From assembly GCF_025685625.1 (NCBI RefSeq), contig NZ_JAGSYI010000001.1, positions 2,147,147-2,211,146 on the forward strand: a stretch of 64,000 bases of DNA. Direction: 5' to 3'. Source of the stretch: Acidicapsa acidisoli (GTDB lineage Bacteria > Acidobacteriota > Terriglobia > Terriglobales > Acidobacteriaceae). A model generated the notes under the pieces. That model was not told the DNA's origin and ran no database searches. It saw only the letters and a program-made list of their open reading frames with translations. Positions 45,318 through 54,936 of the stretch are shown here, piece by piece (the stretch's first letter is position 1; the number at the start of each line of letters is the position of its first letter). The position numbers and the translations under genes are program-made.

Positions 45318-47555
45318 CTATTTTCTGTCCAGGCGGAAGGCAGCAGCCTGGAAGTCACCGTGCAGGTCGAGATCGACGCCGTGATTCATCCACCACGAGC
45401 CGCTGGCTTGCGCCGGGGTTCCGGGTATGGCCTTGCCTTCGATGCTTGTCAGAGAATATTCCGCAGTGGGGTCAAGCCCCAGCAATTGCAGACGTGGAAA
45501 GCCGCGTTCTTCCTGCGTAGAGTGAGCGAAAGCGAAGAAGACAGCCTGCGACTTGTCCGGCGAGACTGTTTCCGTTGCTGAGAATTCGCTTCCGTTGGTC
45601 GGAGAAATCAGCCGGTAGAGGTCGCCCTGGGTGATTGTCTTTTGCACCTGATGGTACGCGGCTATCAGGCGTTTGGTAGTCGTCAGATCGGCATCGGACC
45701 ACTTGTTCAAGTTCCCGCCGATGCCCAGCGAACCTTGCATGGAGACAAGCATTCGATAGGTGACTGAGGTCGTGCGCCCGTTGAGCCAATGTGGCGAATC
45801 GGTTACCCAGGCCATCATCACCTGCACGGGATAGGCGCGCGTGAAGCCATCCTGCTGGGTTAGCCGGTCGAGCGGGTCGGTGTTGTCCGACGGCCAAACT
45901 TCGTCGGTGTAGTGCAGTATGCCGAGATCGACGCGGCCACCGCCGCCAGAGCAGCTTTCTATTTCCACTCCAGGATGCTTCGCGCGTAACTCAGCCAGGA
46001 TAGAGTAGAGATTGCGCGTGAACTGGACGTAAACCTTCTTCTGTTCCTCTGGCGGAAGCTGGTCCCAGCCGGGCTCGCTCCAGTTGCGGTTGTAATCCCA
46101 CTTGAGAAAGGCGATCTGGTTTTCGGAAAGTAATTTGTCGAGGAAGCCGTAGACGTAATCGCGCACGTCCTGGCGGGCGAGATTCAGTACGAGCTGATTG
46201 CGCTGTTCCGTGCGCGGTCTGCCGGGGAAGTTCAGCACCCAGTCGGGATGTTGGCGATAGAGATCGGAGTTGGGATTGACCATCTCTGGCTCAACCCAGA
46301 GTCCGAAGTCCATTCCGAGTGAGTGGACCTTGTCGATCAGAGGCTTCAGCCCGTTGGGAAATTTTTCCTTGTTCACATACCAGTCGCCGAGTCCGGCGTG
46401 GTCTGTTTTGCGCTGGCCGAACCAGCCATCGTCCATCACAAAGCGGTCGATACCGAGTGCGGCGGCTTTTTCGGCGAGTGCTTCCTGTCCGGCTTCGGTC
46501 ACGGCGAATTCGGTCGCCTCCCAGGAGTTGTAGATGACTGGTCTGGGCTTCGGATTGGGTCCTTCAGGCAGAATGTGGGAGACGGTGAAGTGATTCAGCA
46601 GTCGCGATGCGCCGCCAAAGCCGTGATGCGAATATCCGGCGTAGAAGACCGGGGTTTCAAGCTTTTCTCCGGTTTTGAGCTGGTAGCCGAAGTCGAAAGG
46701 GTTGAATCCGCCAGTGATGCGGACCTTATCGATCTGGTCCTGTTCGACGACGATGCGCCAGGAACCGCTCCACGCGAGTGCTCCGAACCAGGTTTCGCCG
46801 TGTTCCTCGTCGGCGTCGCCTTTGCCGATGGCAAACCACGGATTGGCTTGATGGCCGGTCGTTCCGCGCCGGCTTTCGAGCACTCGTTCCCCAGCCTGGA
46901 TCGTCTCCCGATTCAGGGTCCATTCGCCGGCCCAGCGGCCAGTCAGGTAATTGAGGGTGTAGTGCGCAGGGGGCAGAGAAAACGACGCTGCCGCGGCCTG
47001 TTCGATCATGACCGGCTTTGGCTCGCTATTCTCTATAGTTGCCGAACGCGCGAGGATGCCGCTTTCGGGATCGATCTTGTAGTGCAGTGTTACCGTGATC
47101 GCACGGCTGATGTCTTTGAGCGTGATTTCGAGGGAATTCACGTCGGGCTTGGTGCTCGAAACGTAGTGCAGCACGAGGTCGCGATTGCCGTCGGCGAAGG
47201 TGACTTTAAGCGCTGGTTCCTGGAAGAGTCCCGCGCCCCAGCCGGCATATTCTTGCGGCGTGTTGTTGTAAGAGGAGTCGAAGGATGCCAACTCCTTTTC
47301 GGGGTGGGCCGGAGGGACCGCATCCTGTGCACTGATGCGTCCCCCCCAGTAAAGCTGCTGCAATTCTCCGCGCTCATTGACGCCAAATGCGTAGGTTGTG
47401 TCTCCGCCATCGAGGCGAAAGACGGGCTGCGATGGGGAGGAAGACTCCGGCTGAGCGAAAGCCTGGGTGCAAAAGGCCAGGAACGCCACGAGCGGCAGGG
47501 CAACCGAAATGGAAAGGTGGGTCTTTGGAAAGGTTTTCAAATTGCGAGGATTCAT
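45318..47555 (-). CDS. Alpha-galactosidase, GH36
   Basis: About 745 residues from ATG 47555, preceded by GGAG; the frame is open to 47747, but this start opens a signal peptide (LSISVALPLVAFLAFCTQAF). The N-terminal beta-supersandwich (about 45-330) is followed by a GH36 barrel: FVMDDGWFG, DWYVNKEKFPNGL, LGMDFGLWVEPEMVNPNSDL, nucleophile Asp in FLKWDYNRNW, and acid/base Asp in EVWPSDNTDPLDR, plus the ESCSGGGGRVD segment. A small C-terminal beta domain ends the protein. It hydrolyses terminal alpha-galactose from raffinose-type or galactomannan substrates; export suggests an extracytoplasmic role. It is the second alpha-galactosidase of the window, from a different family than 21355-22869. Confidence 0.92.
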   Translation of the reverse strand: MNPRNLKTFPKTHLSISVALPLVAFLAFCTQAFAQPESSSPSQPVFRLDGGDTTYAFGVNERGELQQLYWGGRISAQDAVPPAHPEKELASFDSSYNNTPQEYAGWGAGLFQEPALKVTFADGNRDLVLHYVSSTKPDVNSLEITLKDISRAITVTLHYKIDPESGILARSATIENSEPKPVMIEQAAAASFSLPPAHYTLNYLTGRWAGEWTLNRETIQAGERVLESRRGTTGHQANPWFAIGKGDADEEHGETWFGALAWSGSWRIVVEQDQIDKVRITGGFNPFDFGYQLKTGEKLETPVFYAGYSHHGFGGASRLLNHFTVSHILPEGPNPKPRPVIYNSWEATEFAVTEAGQEALAEKAAALGIDRFVMDDGWFGQRKTDHAGLGDWYVNKEKFPNGLKPLIDKVHSLGMDFGLWVEPEMVNPNSDLYRQHPDWVLNFPGRPRTEQRNQLVLNLARQDVRDYVYGFLDKLLSENQIAFLKWDYNRNWSEPGWDQLPPEEQKKVYVQFTRNLYSILAELRAKHPGVEIESCSGGGGRVDLGILHYTDEVWPSDNTDPLDRLTQQDGFTRAYPVQVMMAWVTDSPHWLNGRTTSVTYRMLVSMQGSLGIGGNLNKWSDADLTTTKRLIAAYHQVQKTITQGDLYRLISPTNGSEFSATETVSPDKSQAVFFAFAHSTQEERGFPRLQLLGLDPTAEYSLTSIEGKAIPGTPAQASGSWWMNHGVDLDLHGDFQAAAFRLDRK

Positions 47556-47682
47556 CAAGCACTTCTCCGTTCCGAGCCATGCTAACACCCGGTGCATCGA
47601 CTTCAGAAAAGCCAAGGGACGGAGGTCGCCGTCTGGCGCTTCTTCCGCCCCTTGTGTCGAGATTGTCCTCGTACCTTTTGTT

Positions 47683-48819
47683 TTACTGCAGGGTTGCCGT
47701 CGACTGGTCCAGACTCGGATAGTCGGTGTAACCCTTCTCGCTTCCACCGTAGAAGGAGCTGCGGTCGGGCGTGTTCAGCTCGGTATTTCGCCGGAATCGC
47801 TCCGGAAGATCTGGATTGGCGATGAACAGCCGTCCGAAGGCCACGGCGTCCGCGTAACTCTCCGCAATGGTTTCCTCGGCAGTCTTCGCAGTGTAACCAC
47901 CTGCCGAAATCAGAACACCGGCGAAGGCCTTGCGGAAGATGTGGGAGGTTCGTGGCTGGGAGTCATCGATTGGCGCGCCTGCGCCGGCAGCGCCAACCCT
48001 GGGTTCGACCAGATGCGCATATGCGATTTCGCGCGCGGAGAGCTGCTGCAAGACGTAGCTGAACAGGGCAACGGGGTTCGAATCTCCCATGTCTCCGAAC
48101 TTGCCGTAGGGCGAGAGGCGTACGCCGACGCGTGCTTTGCCCCAGACCTCGACAACGGCATCAACCACTTCGAAGAGCAGGCGGGCGCGGTTTTCTATGG
48201 AGTCGCCGTAGGCGTCAGTGCGGTGGTTGGTCTTGTCTTCGAGGAATTGATCTAGCAGGTAGCCGTTGGCCGAGTGAACCTCCACGCCGTCAAATCCAGC
48301 GGCTTTGGCGTTTTCCGCGGCACGGCGATAGTCGGCAACGATTCCGGGAAGCTCACTTGTTTCGAGCGGGCGCGGCGTTTCGAAGGGAACCTGCTGGAAA
48401 TCGGCTGTGAATGCCTTTGAGCCGTCGGCGGTCACAATGGCGGATGCGGAAACTGGCAGTCCTGTTTCGGGGTGGAGCGAGGTGTGGCTGGCGCGGCCGA
48501 CATGCCAGAGTTGCAGGAAGATGAATCCGCCTTTAGCGTGGACGGCTTCGGTCACCAGCTTCCAGCCCTCGACCTGCTCGGCGGAATGGATGCCCGGGGC
48601 TGCGGGATAGCCCTTGCCCTGCCGCGAGATCTGCGTTGCCTCGGAGATCATCAATGCTCCCGGCGAGGTGCGCTGGCTGTAATATTCGGCATTGAGATGA
48701 TTGGGGATATCGCCAGGTTGCGTGGACCGCAGACGAGTCAACGGCGCCAGCACGACGCGGTGCGAGAGATGCAGATCCCCAACTTTGAGGGGAGAGAAGA
48801 GGCGAGGATAATTCGACAT
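47683..48819 (-). CDS. Alkene reductase of the Old Yellow Enzyme family
   Basis: 378 residues, FMN-dependent TIM-barrel. Landmarks: RLFSPLKVGDLHLSHRVVLA, LTRLRS, FLQLWHVGRASH, FDGVEVHSANGYLLDQFLED (with the H-x-x-N substrate-binding pair), TDAYGDSIENRARLL, SAGGYTAKTAEE and VAFGRLFIANPDLPERF. These match NemA/XenB-type enzymes that reduce activated C=C bonds or nitro esters with NAD(P)H. It is encoded 128 bases upstream of the GH36 start on the same strand and divergent from cstA. A link to glycan use is not evident; detoxification of electrophiles is the usual proposal. Confidence 0.9.
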   Translation of the reverse strand: MSNYPRLFSPLKVGDLHLSHRVVLAPLTRLRSTQPGDIPNHLNAEYYSQRTSPGALMISEATQISRQGKGYPAAPGIHSAEQVEGWKLVTEAVHAKGGFIFLQLWHVGRASHTSLHPETGLPVSASAIVTADGSKAFTADFQQVPFETPRPLETSELPGIVADYRRAAENAKAAGFDGVEVHSANGYLLDQFLEDKTNHRTDAYGDSIENRARLLFEVVDAVVEVWGKARVGVRLSPYGKFGDMGDSNPVALFSYVLQQLSAREIAYAHLVEPRVGAAGAGAPIDDSQPRTSHIFRKAFAGVLISAGGYTAKTAEETIAESYADAVAFGRLFIANPDLPERFRRNTELNTPDRSSFYGGSEKGYTDYPSLDQSTATLQ

Positions 48820-48986
48820 ATTTGGTAGATGCTCCTGGGGCGGTCGCGATGCAGGATCGATCAGTCGGCCAGAGTTCGTCGTGAGAATTCATAGGAACTA
48901 GGCCGGAGTCGCCGCATACCATCGTTTTGCCGATTGATATACTGCCCCCACGCGAGGTTGGTTTTTCGCGAGGGCGTAACGGATCT

Positions 48987-50852
48987 GTGAATACTCTTCC
49001 CCTGCTGCTGATCGTGCTGGGCGTTTTTGTCGTAGCTTACCGCTATTACAGCGCGTTGCTCGCGTCGCGAGCCTTTGTGCTGGACGACCGCAACATTACC
49101 CCGGCACATCGATTCAAGGACGGTCATAACTACGTTCCTTCGCCGAAATGGGTGGTCTTCGGGCATCATTTCGCTGCCATTGCGGGAGCGGGCCCGCTGG
49201 TGGGTCCGACTCTTGCTGCCCAGTTCGGCTTCGCTCCGGGGTTGATCTGGCTGGTCGCGGGAGCGGTGCTTGCCGGGGCGGTGCAGGATCTGACCGTGCT
49301 GATAGGCTCGCTGCGCCACAACGGCAAATCGCTGCCGTACATCGTGCAGCGCGAGGTTGGTCCGGTCACAGGGCTGCTGGCGATGATCGCGGTGCTGCTG
49401 ATTCTGATTGTGGCCATGGCAGGTTTGGCGATTATCGTCGTCAGCGCGCTGAGTCAGAGCGCGTGGGGCGTCTTTACCATCGGCATGACCATTCCCATCG
49501 CCATGGTCATGGGTGTCTGGATGTTCCGCAGCAATCGCGGACAAGTCGTGGTTTTGGGGCCGTCGATCTTTGGAGTCATTGCGCTGGTTGGCGTACTGAT
49601 CGGTGGCCATGGGATCGCAAGTTCGAGCTTCGCTCATCTGCTGCTTTTCAGCGGCCACCAGATTGTGCTGCTGCTCTGCGCTTACGGCTTTCTGGCTTCG
49701 GTGCTGCCGGTCTGGATGCTGCTGGAGCCGCGCGACTATCTATCCACTTACGTGAAGCTGACCACGCTTGCTGCGCTTGTCATCGGCGTCTTGGTTGTTC
49801 ATCCTAATCTGCAGTTTCCTGCGTTTACGCAGTATGTGCATGGCGGCGGCCCTGTAATTCCCGGCAAGCTTTTTCCGTTTCTCTTTGTGACAATCGCTTG
49901 TGGCGCGATCTCCGGCTTTCACTCACTGGTTGCTTCGGGAACGACGCCGAAGCTGATCGATCACGAGACGGACGCGCGCTTTATCGGCTATGGGGCGATG
50001 CTGGCTGAGTCGCTCGTTGGCGTGCTTGCGCTGATTGCGGCTTGCTCAATGGCTCCGGGTGATTACTTCGCTATCAATGTGCCGCCAGCGCTCTTTGCGC
50101 ATCTGGGAATGCATACGGTAAATCTGCCGGAGTTTTCGCGCGAGGTGGGCGAACAACTGGCTGGGCGAACGGGCGGCGCGGTGAGTCTGGCCATCGGCAT
50201 GGCGCAGATATTTCGTGGACTGCCGGGGATGAAGGCGCTCACGGGCTACTGGTATCACTACGCAATCATGTTCGAGGCGCTGTTCATTCTGACCACGATT
50301 GACGCAGGGACGCGCGTGGCGCGGTACCTGATGCAGGAGCTGATGGGCAAGGTATACAAGCCGCTGGGGCGCACGAACTGGCTGCCGTCCAACCTGCTTG
50401 CGACCGGGATCATTGTTGCGAGTTGGGGATACCTGATCTGGGGAGGAACGATTGCTACGATCTGGCCGCTCTTTGGAACGGCCAATCAACTGCTGGCTTC
50501 GATTGCTTTGGCTACGATGACGACGTGGCTGGTGAATCATCGTAAAGCCGTGTATGCGTGGTGCACGATGGTGCCTGCGCTGTTTGTGCTGGTTACGACG
50601 GTTTCGGCTGGTGTGCTGTCGATCAATAATGTTTTCTGGCCAATGGCGATGCATCCGGGAAGCGAAGTTCAGGGCTGGATCGAAACCATCCTGCTGGCGA
50701 TCTTCATCGCCGGAGCCATCGTGATTGTGGGCTCGGCGGGCGTCCGCTGCATTCGCACGCTGCGAGGAGTCGCGCCGCCCTCCGAAGAATCTATCGCTAA
50801 TGAGCCGGGGAAGGTCTCGCTGGAGCCGGCTGCGCCGTACCGATGCTGTTAG
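48987..50852 (+). CDS. cstA: Carbon starvation protein A, peptide/pyruvate-type transporter
   Basis: About 621 residues from GTG 48987; the frame opens at 48927, but the extra 20 residues are polar and unlike the family start. The CstA signature is present: LDDRNITPAHRFKDGHNYVP, WVVFGHHFAAIAGAGPLVGP, and AGAVQDLTVLIGSLRHNGKS. About 14-16 membrane helices follow, with FHSLVASGTTPKLIDHETDA, LTTIDAGTRVARYLMQE and GTANQLLASIALATMTTWL. CstA proteins import peptides or pyruvate, often when carbon is short. The 3' end overlaps the convergent motB gene by 56 bases. Confidence 0.92.
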   Translation: MNTLPLLLIVLGVFVVAYRYYSALLASRAFVLDDRNITPAHRFKDGHNYVPSPKWVVFGHHFAAIAGAGPLVGPTLAAQFGFAPGLIWLVAGAVLAGAVQDLTVLIGSLRHNGKSLPYIVQREVGPVTGLLAMIAVLLILIVAMAGLAIIVVSALSQSAWGVFTIGMTIPIAMVMGVWMFRSNRGQVVVLGPSIFGVIALVGVLIGGHGIASSSFAHLLLFSGHQIVLLLCAYGFLASVLPVWMLLEPRDYLSTYVKLTTLAALVIGVLVVHPNLQFPAFTQYVHGGGPVIPGKLFPFLFVTIACGAISGFHSLVASGTTPKLIDHETDARFIGYGAMLAESLVGVLALIAACSMAPGDYFAINVPPALFAHLGMHTVNLPEFSREVGEQLAGRTGGAVSLAIGMAQIFRGLPGMKALTGYWYHYAIMFEALFILTTIDAGTRVARYLMQELMGKVYKPLGRTNWLPSNLLATGIIVASWGYLIWGGTIATIWPLFGTANQLLASIALATMTTWLVNHRKAVYAWCTMVPALFVLVTTVSAGVLSINNVFWPMAMHPGSEVQGWIETILLAIFIAGAIVIVGSAGVRCIRTLRGVAPPSEESIANEPGKVSLEPAAPYRCC

Positions 50853-51648
50853 GCACGAGACTTGCGGACATTTTTGTTACGCTGGTCTTTTCGCTCACGG
50901 GCGTCGCCGGGACCGACGCGTCGATCCGTTGGCCGAGCCATTGAACAATCAGCGAAATGCGTCGGTTTGACGGATCCATCGGGCTGTCTTTCACGCGGAG
51001 CAGTTGATCTGCGTAGCCGCGCACTTGGGAAATCTGACTCTTGCCGACGCCGTCCTGCTGCAGAAGCCGCCGCGCTGAATTGGCTCGGTCCGCGGAAAGC
51101 TCCCAGTTCGTGTAGCCGCCGTCATTCGAGTAGGGTTGCGCGTCCGTGTGGCCTTCGAGAAGCAGCTTGTTGGGCAGCGGCTTAAGCTGTCCGGCAAGCA
51201 TGGTCAACAGCTTCTGCCCGCTTTCGCTTAGCTGGGCGCTGCCGCTTTGGAAGAATGTCCCGTTCTTGTCCTCGATCAGCTCGATGCGCAGTCCTTCCGG
51301 GGTAATCGTGATTTCGATCTGCTTGGCCAGCTTTTCCAAATCCTTCTGGGCGCTAATGGCCTTCTGAATCTGCTCTTTCAGCTTCTGCGCATTTTGCTTG
51401 TCGATGGGAATGTTGTCATCGTCTCCCGTTTTGGTTGTACCGGTCTGCGCCTGCGAACTTCTCGGGTCGCGGAAGTAGCCGGCCACGGCCTGCTTTACCT
51501 TCACGTTGGAGTTCAGCAGCCAGAGGACGATGAACAGCGCCATCATTGCCGTCACGAAATCGGCATAGGCTACCTTCCAGGCTCCGCCATGATGGTGCCG
51601 GTGCCTGCTTACCTTCTTGATCACGATGATGGTTGGCTTGATTGGCAT
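50797..51648 (-). CDS. motB: Flagellar motor stator protein MotB
   Basis: 283 residues. Basic N-terminus, then GGAWKVAYADFVTAMMALFI with the proton-carrying Asp (D30). A single membrane helix leads to VLWLLNSN, and a plug/linker is followed by a C-terminal OmpA-like peptidoglycan-binding domain (about 140-255; LLLEGHTDAQPY, NWELSADRANSARR, DPSNRRISLIVQ). With MotA it forms the stator that converts ion flow into flagellar torque. It starts 15 bases after the motA stop, so the two are one operon. No other flagellar genes are present in the window. Confidence 0.93.
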   Translation of the reverse strand: MPIKPTIIVIKKVSRHRHHHGGAWKVAYADFVTAMMALFIVLWLLNSNVKVKQAVAGYFRDPRSSQAQTGTTKTGDDDNIPIDKQNAQKLKEQIQKAISAQKDLEKLAKQIEITITPEGLRIELIEDKNGTFFQSGSAQLSESGQKLLTMLAGQLKPLPNKLLLEGHTDAQPYSNDGGYTNWELSADRANSARRLLQQDGVGKSQISQVRGYADQLLRVKDSPMDPSNRRISLIVQWLGQRIDASVPATPVSEKTSVTKMSASLVPNSIGTAQPAPARPSPAH

Positions 51649-51663
51649 GGCTGGTCGGATTTC

Positions 51664-52548
51664 CTATGCAGCTTCAACGTCGTCGGATGGAGCGCCGGTC
51701 GCGCCTTTGCATTGCTTTTCCATCTCGTCAAATCCGGGACGCACGTGAGCCGGAATTGCCCGGCGCGCCATCTCAATCGCGATGATGGGGGCATTCCCCT
51801 TGAGGAACGAGAGAATCAGCACCCGCAGAACCTGAAAATACTCGTGATGCTCTTCGGCGCCTTTGCTCATCTTTGAGGCCAGCGGCCCGACGAGCCCGTA
51901 GCAGAGCAGGATGCCGAGAAATGTTCCGACTAGGGCTGCGGCGACCTTTTTCCCGACCTCTTCGGGAGGGCCGCCTATTGCGCCCATCGTGATTACGACG
52001 CCGAGGACGGCGGCTACAATCCCCAGACCTGGCAGAGCGTCGGCGACCGTGGTCAGCGAGGAGATTGGCGCCAGTGCTCCATGATGATGCACCTCCATAT
52101 CGCGCTCCATCATCTGGTCGATGTCGAATGGTTCCACGCCTCCCGTGATCGCCATGCGCAGCGTGTCGCAAACGAAGTCCACCGCATGATGATCCTTCAC
52201 GAAGTCGGGATATTTTTTGAAGAGGACGGACTCCTGAGGCTTCTCCACATCGTTCTCGACGGAGAGCAGGCCTTCCCGCCGGATCTTGTTCAGTAATTCG
52301 AACATCATCTTCAGTGTGGTGAGATAGCGCGATTTGCCGAAAGGGGAAGGCTTGAGCACGCCTACCGCGCCTCCCACGATGGCCTTGATCGTATGTAGGG
52401 GGTTGGCAATGAGCAGGGTGCCGACTGCGGCGCCACCGATAATAATCAGTTCCGCCGGCTGCAACAGAACGAGCAGACTCCCTTTTTCCATTAGATATCC
52501 GGCCACGATGGCGCCAAAGACCACCACGATGCCTATGATTGCGAACAT
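51664..52548 (-). CDS. motA: Flagellar motor stator protein MotA
   Basis: About 294 residues from ATG 52548, which follows GGGAGAACGG. The frame is open to 53277, but the extra 243 residues are not MotA-like and lie antisense to the GNAT gene. Four membrane helices (FAIIGIVVVFGAIVAGYLME, LLQPAELIIIGGAAVGTLLI, LTTVADALPGLGIVAAVLGV, KKVAAALVGTFLGILLCYGL) flank a cytoplasmic loop with the charged rotor-contact segment (MFELLNKIRREGLLSVE). It channels ions together with MotB encoded just downstream. Length and layout match standard MotA. Confidence 0.93.
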   Translation of the reverse strand: MFAIIGIVVVFGAIVAGYLMEKGSLLVLLQPAELIIIGGAAVGTLLIANPLHTIKAIVGGAVGVLKPSPFGKSRYLTTLKMMFELLNKIRREGLLSVENDVEKPQESVLFKKYPDFVKDHHAVDFVCDTLRMAITGGVEPFDIDQMMERDMEVHHHGALAPISSLTTVADALPGLGIVAAVLGVVITMGAIGGPPEEVGKKVAAALVGTFLGILLCYGLVGPLASKMSKGAEEHHEYFQVLRVLILSFLKGNAPIIAIEMARRAIPAHVRPGFDEMEKQCKGATGAPSDDVEAA

Positions 52549-52779
52549 TCCGTTCTCCCGGTTTGCACGATATGCGTGTCGTTTCCTGCCTTGATTGTCT
52601 TGGTCGCTTATCGGCAGAAACTCAAGTAACTTGACGTGGTTGCGCGTGTCCGATTTGGGAACGGCTGGATGCCGCAATCGGTGGAGTTCTGGGTGCTTAG
52701 AGGGCTGTTCTCTGGGAACCAAACTGGATTTGAGAATGCGCTGATAGCTTGGCGCGGGCGGGGACGTACACTGAGATAA

Positions 52780-53316
52780 ATGCTGCTTCAACCTGCTGTT
52801 GAAACTGATTATCCTGCAATTGTTGACCTCGCAAACCTGGCGTACCGGGGTACAGGAGAGTCGGCGAGCTGGAATGTCGAAGCCGGAATTATCGAGGGCC
52901 AGCGTCTCAATGGTTCGCTGCTGCGAGAAGAGCTGGCGGCTAAGCCCGACGCTCAGCTGCTCATCTGCCGGGATGCGGCCAATGGGCCATTGCTGGGAAC
53001 TGTCTGGCTGGAGCCGAAGCAGGGCAGCATCTGGTATCTCGGGCTGCTTACTGTCCGTCCGGATATTCAGAACAGGCACATCGGCCGGGCGCTTCTGGCT
53101 GCCGCCGAGGAGTTTGCGCAAGAACGCGGAGCTGAGCGCATCCGGATGACCGTCGTGAATGTGCGGGACGCCTTGATTGCCTGGTATGTACGGCGAGGAT
53201 ATACGCTCACAGGCGAGACAGAACCGTTCCCCTATGGCGACGAGCGATTCGGCAAGCCGCTCCGGGACGATCTGCACTTCCTGGTGCTGGAAAAGAGTCT
53301 TTCGCTAAATTGTTAG
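52780..53316 (+). CDS. GNAT-family N-acetyltransferase
   Basis: 178 residues. The GNAT fold is visible: start MLLQPAVETDYPAIVDLANL, the strand pair LLGTVWLEPKQGSIWYLGLL, acetyl-CoA-binding motif A (TVRPDIQNRHIGRALLAAAE, with the Q/R-x-x-G-x-G/A pattern as QNRHIGRA), and IRMTVVNVRDALIAWYVRRG. It ends GKPLRDDLHFLVLEKSL, where family members have the H-h-h-h-E-K pattern. The acceptor substrate cannot be read from sequence. It is convergent with the histidine kinase gene and divergent from motA. Confidence 0.85.
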   Translation: MLLQPAVETDYPAIVDLANLAYRGTGESASWNVEAGIIEGQRLNGSLLREELAAKPDAQLLICRDAANGPLLGTVWLEPKQGSIWYLGLLTVRPDIQNRHIGRALLAAAEEFAQERGAERIRMTVVNVRDALIAWYVRRGYTLTGETEPFPYGDERFGKPLRDDLHFLVLEKSLSLNC

Positions 53317-53337
53317 ATCGCCTGGCTTACGCTTTCT

Positions 53338-54915
53338 TCAGGCTGTCGCGGCTACGGCCTGTTGCGGAAGGCGAATGATAAACTGCGTTTCGCCGGGTTT
53401 CGACTCCACCTGGATCTGACCGCCGAAGCTCTGAGTCACGATGCGCTGCACGATCTCGAGGCCGAGGCCTGTGCCTTTACCGACAGGCTTGGTAGTAAAG
53501 AACGGCTCGAATATCTTGGAGCGCAGCTCTTCCGGGATGCCGCCGCCGTGGTCGACGATGCCGATGGCCAAAAATCCAGGCTCGCTCCAGGTTTGCACTT
53601 CGATCTGACCGCCTTCCGGAGACGCATCGATAGCGTTGTCGATCAGGTTGGTCCAGACCTGGCTGATAGCCACGCCTGTGGTATGAATACTAGGCTGGGC
53701 CGCGTCGAAGTGTTTGATTACGTTGATCCGTCTCTGGCGCAGCTTGTGCCCCAGGATTGTCAGCGTGCTCTGGATGCTGTCGTGGACATCCACGTCGCGC
53801 AAGGTGCAGCGGTCGTCATAGGCAAATTTCTTCACCGCCATAACCAGGTCAGAGACACGCGTAATGCTCTCTTCGATGGCACAAACGAGCGAAACGCTGG
53901 AAACCAACGCTTCCAGCCAGTTGAGCGCATCCGAGAGGGAGCTGGTCTCAAACACATCCCGGGCACAATCGAGCTCGTGCTGCTTGAAGCCGATGGCTAC
54001 CAATGCCGGTCCTATCGTGTATGCGTTTTCTACACCGGCTGATTCCAGCCACTCGGACATCGCCTCTTCCGCATCGGCTTGCTCAAGGCTGCTCAAGGCT
54101 GGCGCATAGCAACTTCGCACCGCATGCTCCAGCAGATCGTGCATGCATTCCAGTTGAGGGGGAGTCTTGGCTTTGCTGCTCGAGCGCAGGCTCAACTCTT
54201 GCAGCCGCATCAGATTCTCTCGCAGTTGGGACGCGGCCCGCTTGGCCGCGGAGCCAGGATTGTGCAATTCATGCATGAGGCCGGCGGCAAGAGTTCCCAG
54301 GGAGATGAGCTTTTCCCGATGCGCAGCTTCTACCTGGTGCGCGCGCAGCCGCTGCGACATGTTATTCAATACTATTTTGCGTATGGGAAGGCTGCAGGCC
54401 ATCAGGTTCCAGAAGCTGTCTTCGTTAAAGCGCAAACCTACCGATGGCTGCGCAGCCTGCAGGTACAACGAGGGAGCCTTGCCCGCGAGCAGCGTGACCT
54501 CGCCAAAGGAGTCGCCAGCCTTGGCCGTATAGACCCGGACTTTGCTGCCATCCGACTCCGCCTTGTCGGCGAGCACTTCGCCCTCCAGCAGAACAAAGAA
54601 GGCCCGCATGTTATCGGCGGGGTCGTGAAATGCTACTCCGGCAGGAATGCGAAGCAGATCTGCCTCGCCCAGTCCGCAGAGTTGGTCTGGCGTCAGGCCC
54701 TCAGCTGCAAGAGCCTTACTCAACTGCTCTGCGTAATCATCGAGCGAGACCCGTTCAACGGTGTACTGATTCTCGTTTTCCATAGTTGCCGTCTGCGCCG
54801 CAATTCCGGCTGAGACTTCCTTGGTCATGCTATCGTGGTCGCTATTGCTGTATTCATGGATGTAGCGTGCGGCTATACGCTGCGTTTCTTCCATCCCACT
54901 TTCGTTACGCCCCAT
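53338..54915 (-). CDS. Histidine kinase with cyclic-nucleotide-binding-like sensor domain
   Basis: 525 residues from ATG 54915, after AAGGGGTGG. A cNMP-binding-fold domain covers about 65-190 ([31 protein letters not shown]). The FGE of the phosphate cassette is present, but the usual R-[SA]-A is replaced (PSLYLQAA), so cNMP binding is doubtful. A helical segment follows, then the H-box [15 protein letters not shown] with probable phospho-His H215. A long insertion of about 200 residues (about 230-400) precedes the HATPase domain (N-box [34 protein letters not shown]). There are no membrane segments, so it is cytoplasmic. It follows the receiver-flavoprotein gene by 21 bases and is very likely co-transcribed with it; the two probably form a signalling pair. 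Confidence 0.88.
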   Translation of the reverse strand: MGRNESGMEETQRIAARYIHEYSNSDHDSMTKEVSAGIAAQTATMENENQYTVERVSLDDYAEQLSKALAAEGLTPDQLCGLGEADLLRIPAGVAFHDPADNMRAFFVLLEGEVLADKAESDGSKVRVYTAKAGDSFGEVTLLAGKAPSLYLQAAQPSVGLRFNEDSFWNLMACSLPIRKIVLNNMSQRLRAHQVEAAHREKLISLGTLAAGLMHELHNPGSAAKRAASQLRENLMRLQELSLRSSSKAKTPPQLECMHDLLEHAVRSCYAPALSSLEQADAEEAMSEWLESAGVENAYTIGPALVAIGFKQHELDCARDVFETSSLSDALNWLEALVSSVSLVCAIEESITRVSDLVMAVKKFAYDDRCTLRDVDVHDSIQSTLTILGHKLRQRRINVIKHFDAAQPSIHTTGVAISQVWTNLIDNAIDASPEGGQIEVQTWSEPGFLAIGIVDHGGGIPEELRSKIFEPFFTTKPVGKGTGLGLEIVQRIVTQSFGGQIQVESKPGETQFIIRLPQQAVAATA

Positions 54916-54936
54916 CCATCCACCCCTTACTCCGGA

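Noticed and set aside
46323..47585. 420-codon open frame on the plus strand
   Set aside because: Antisense to the GH36 alpha-galactosidase, which has a full catalytic signature; no protein family recognised in the shadow.
52549..53277. Extension of the MotA frame by 243 codons
   Set aside because: The extra part is unlike MotA, overlaps the GNAT gene in antisense, and a good ribosome site marks the standard MotA start at 52548.
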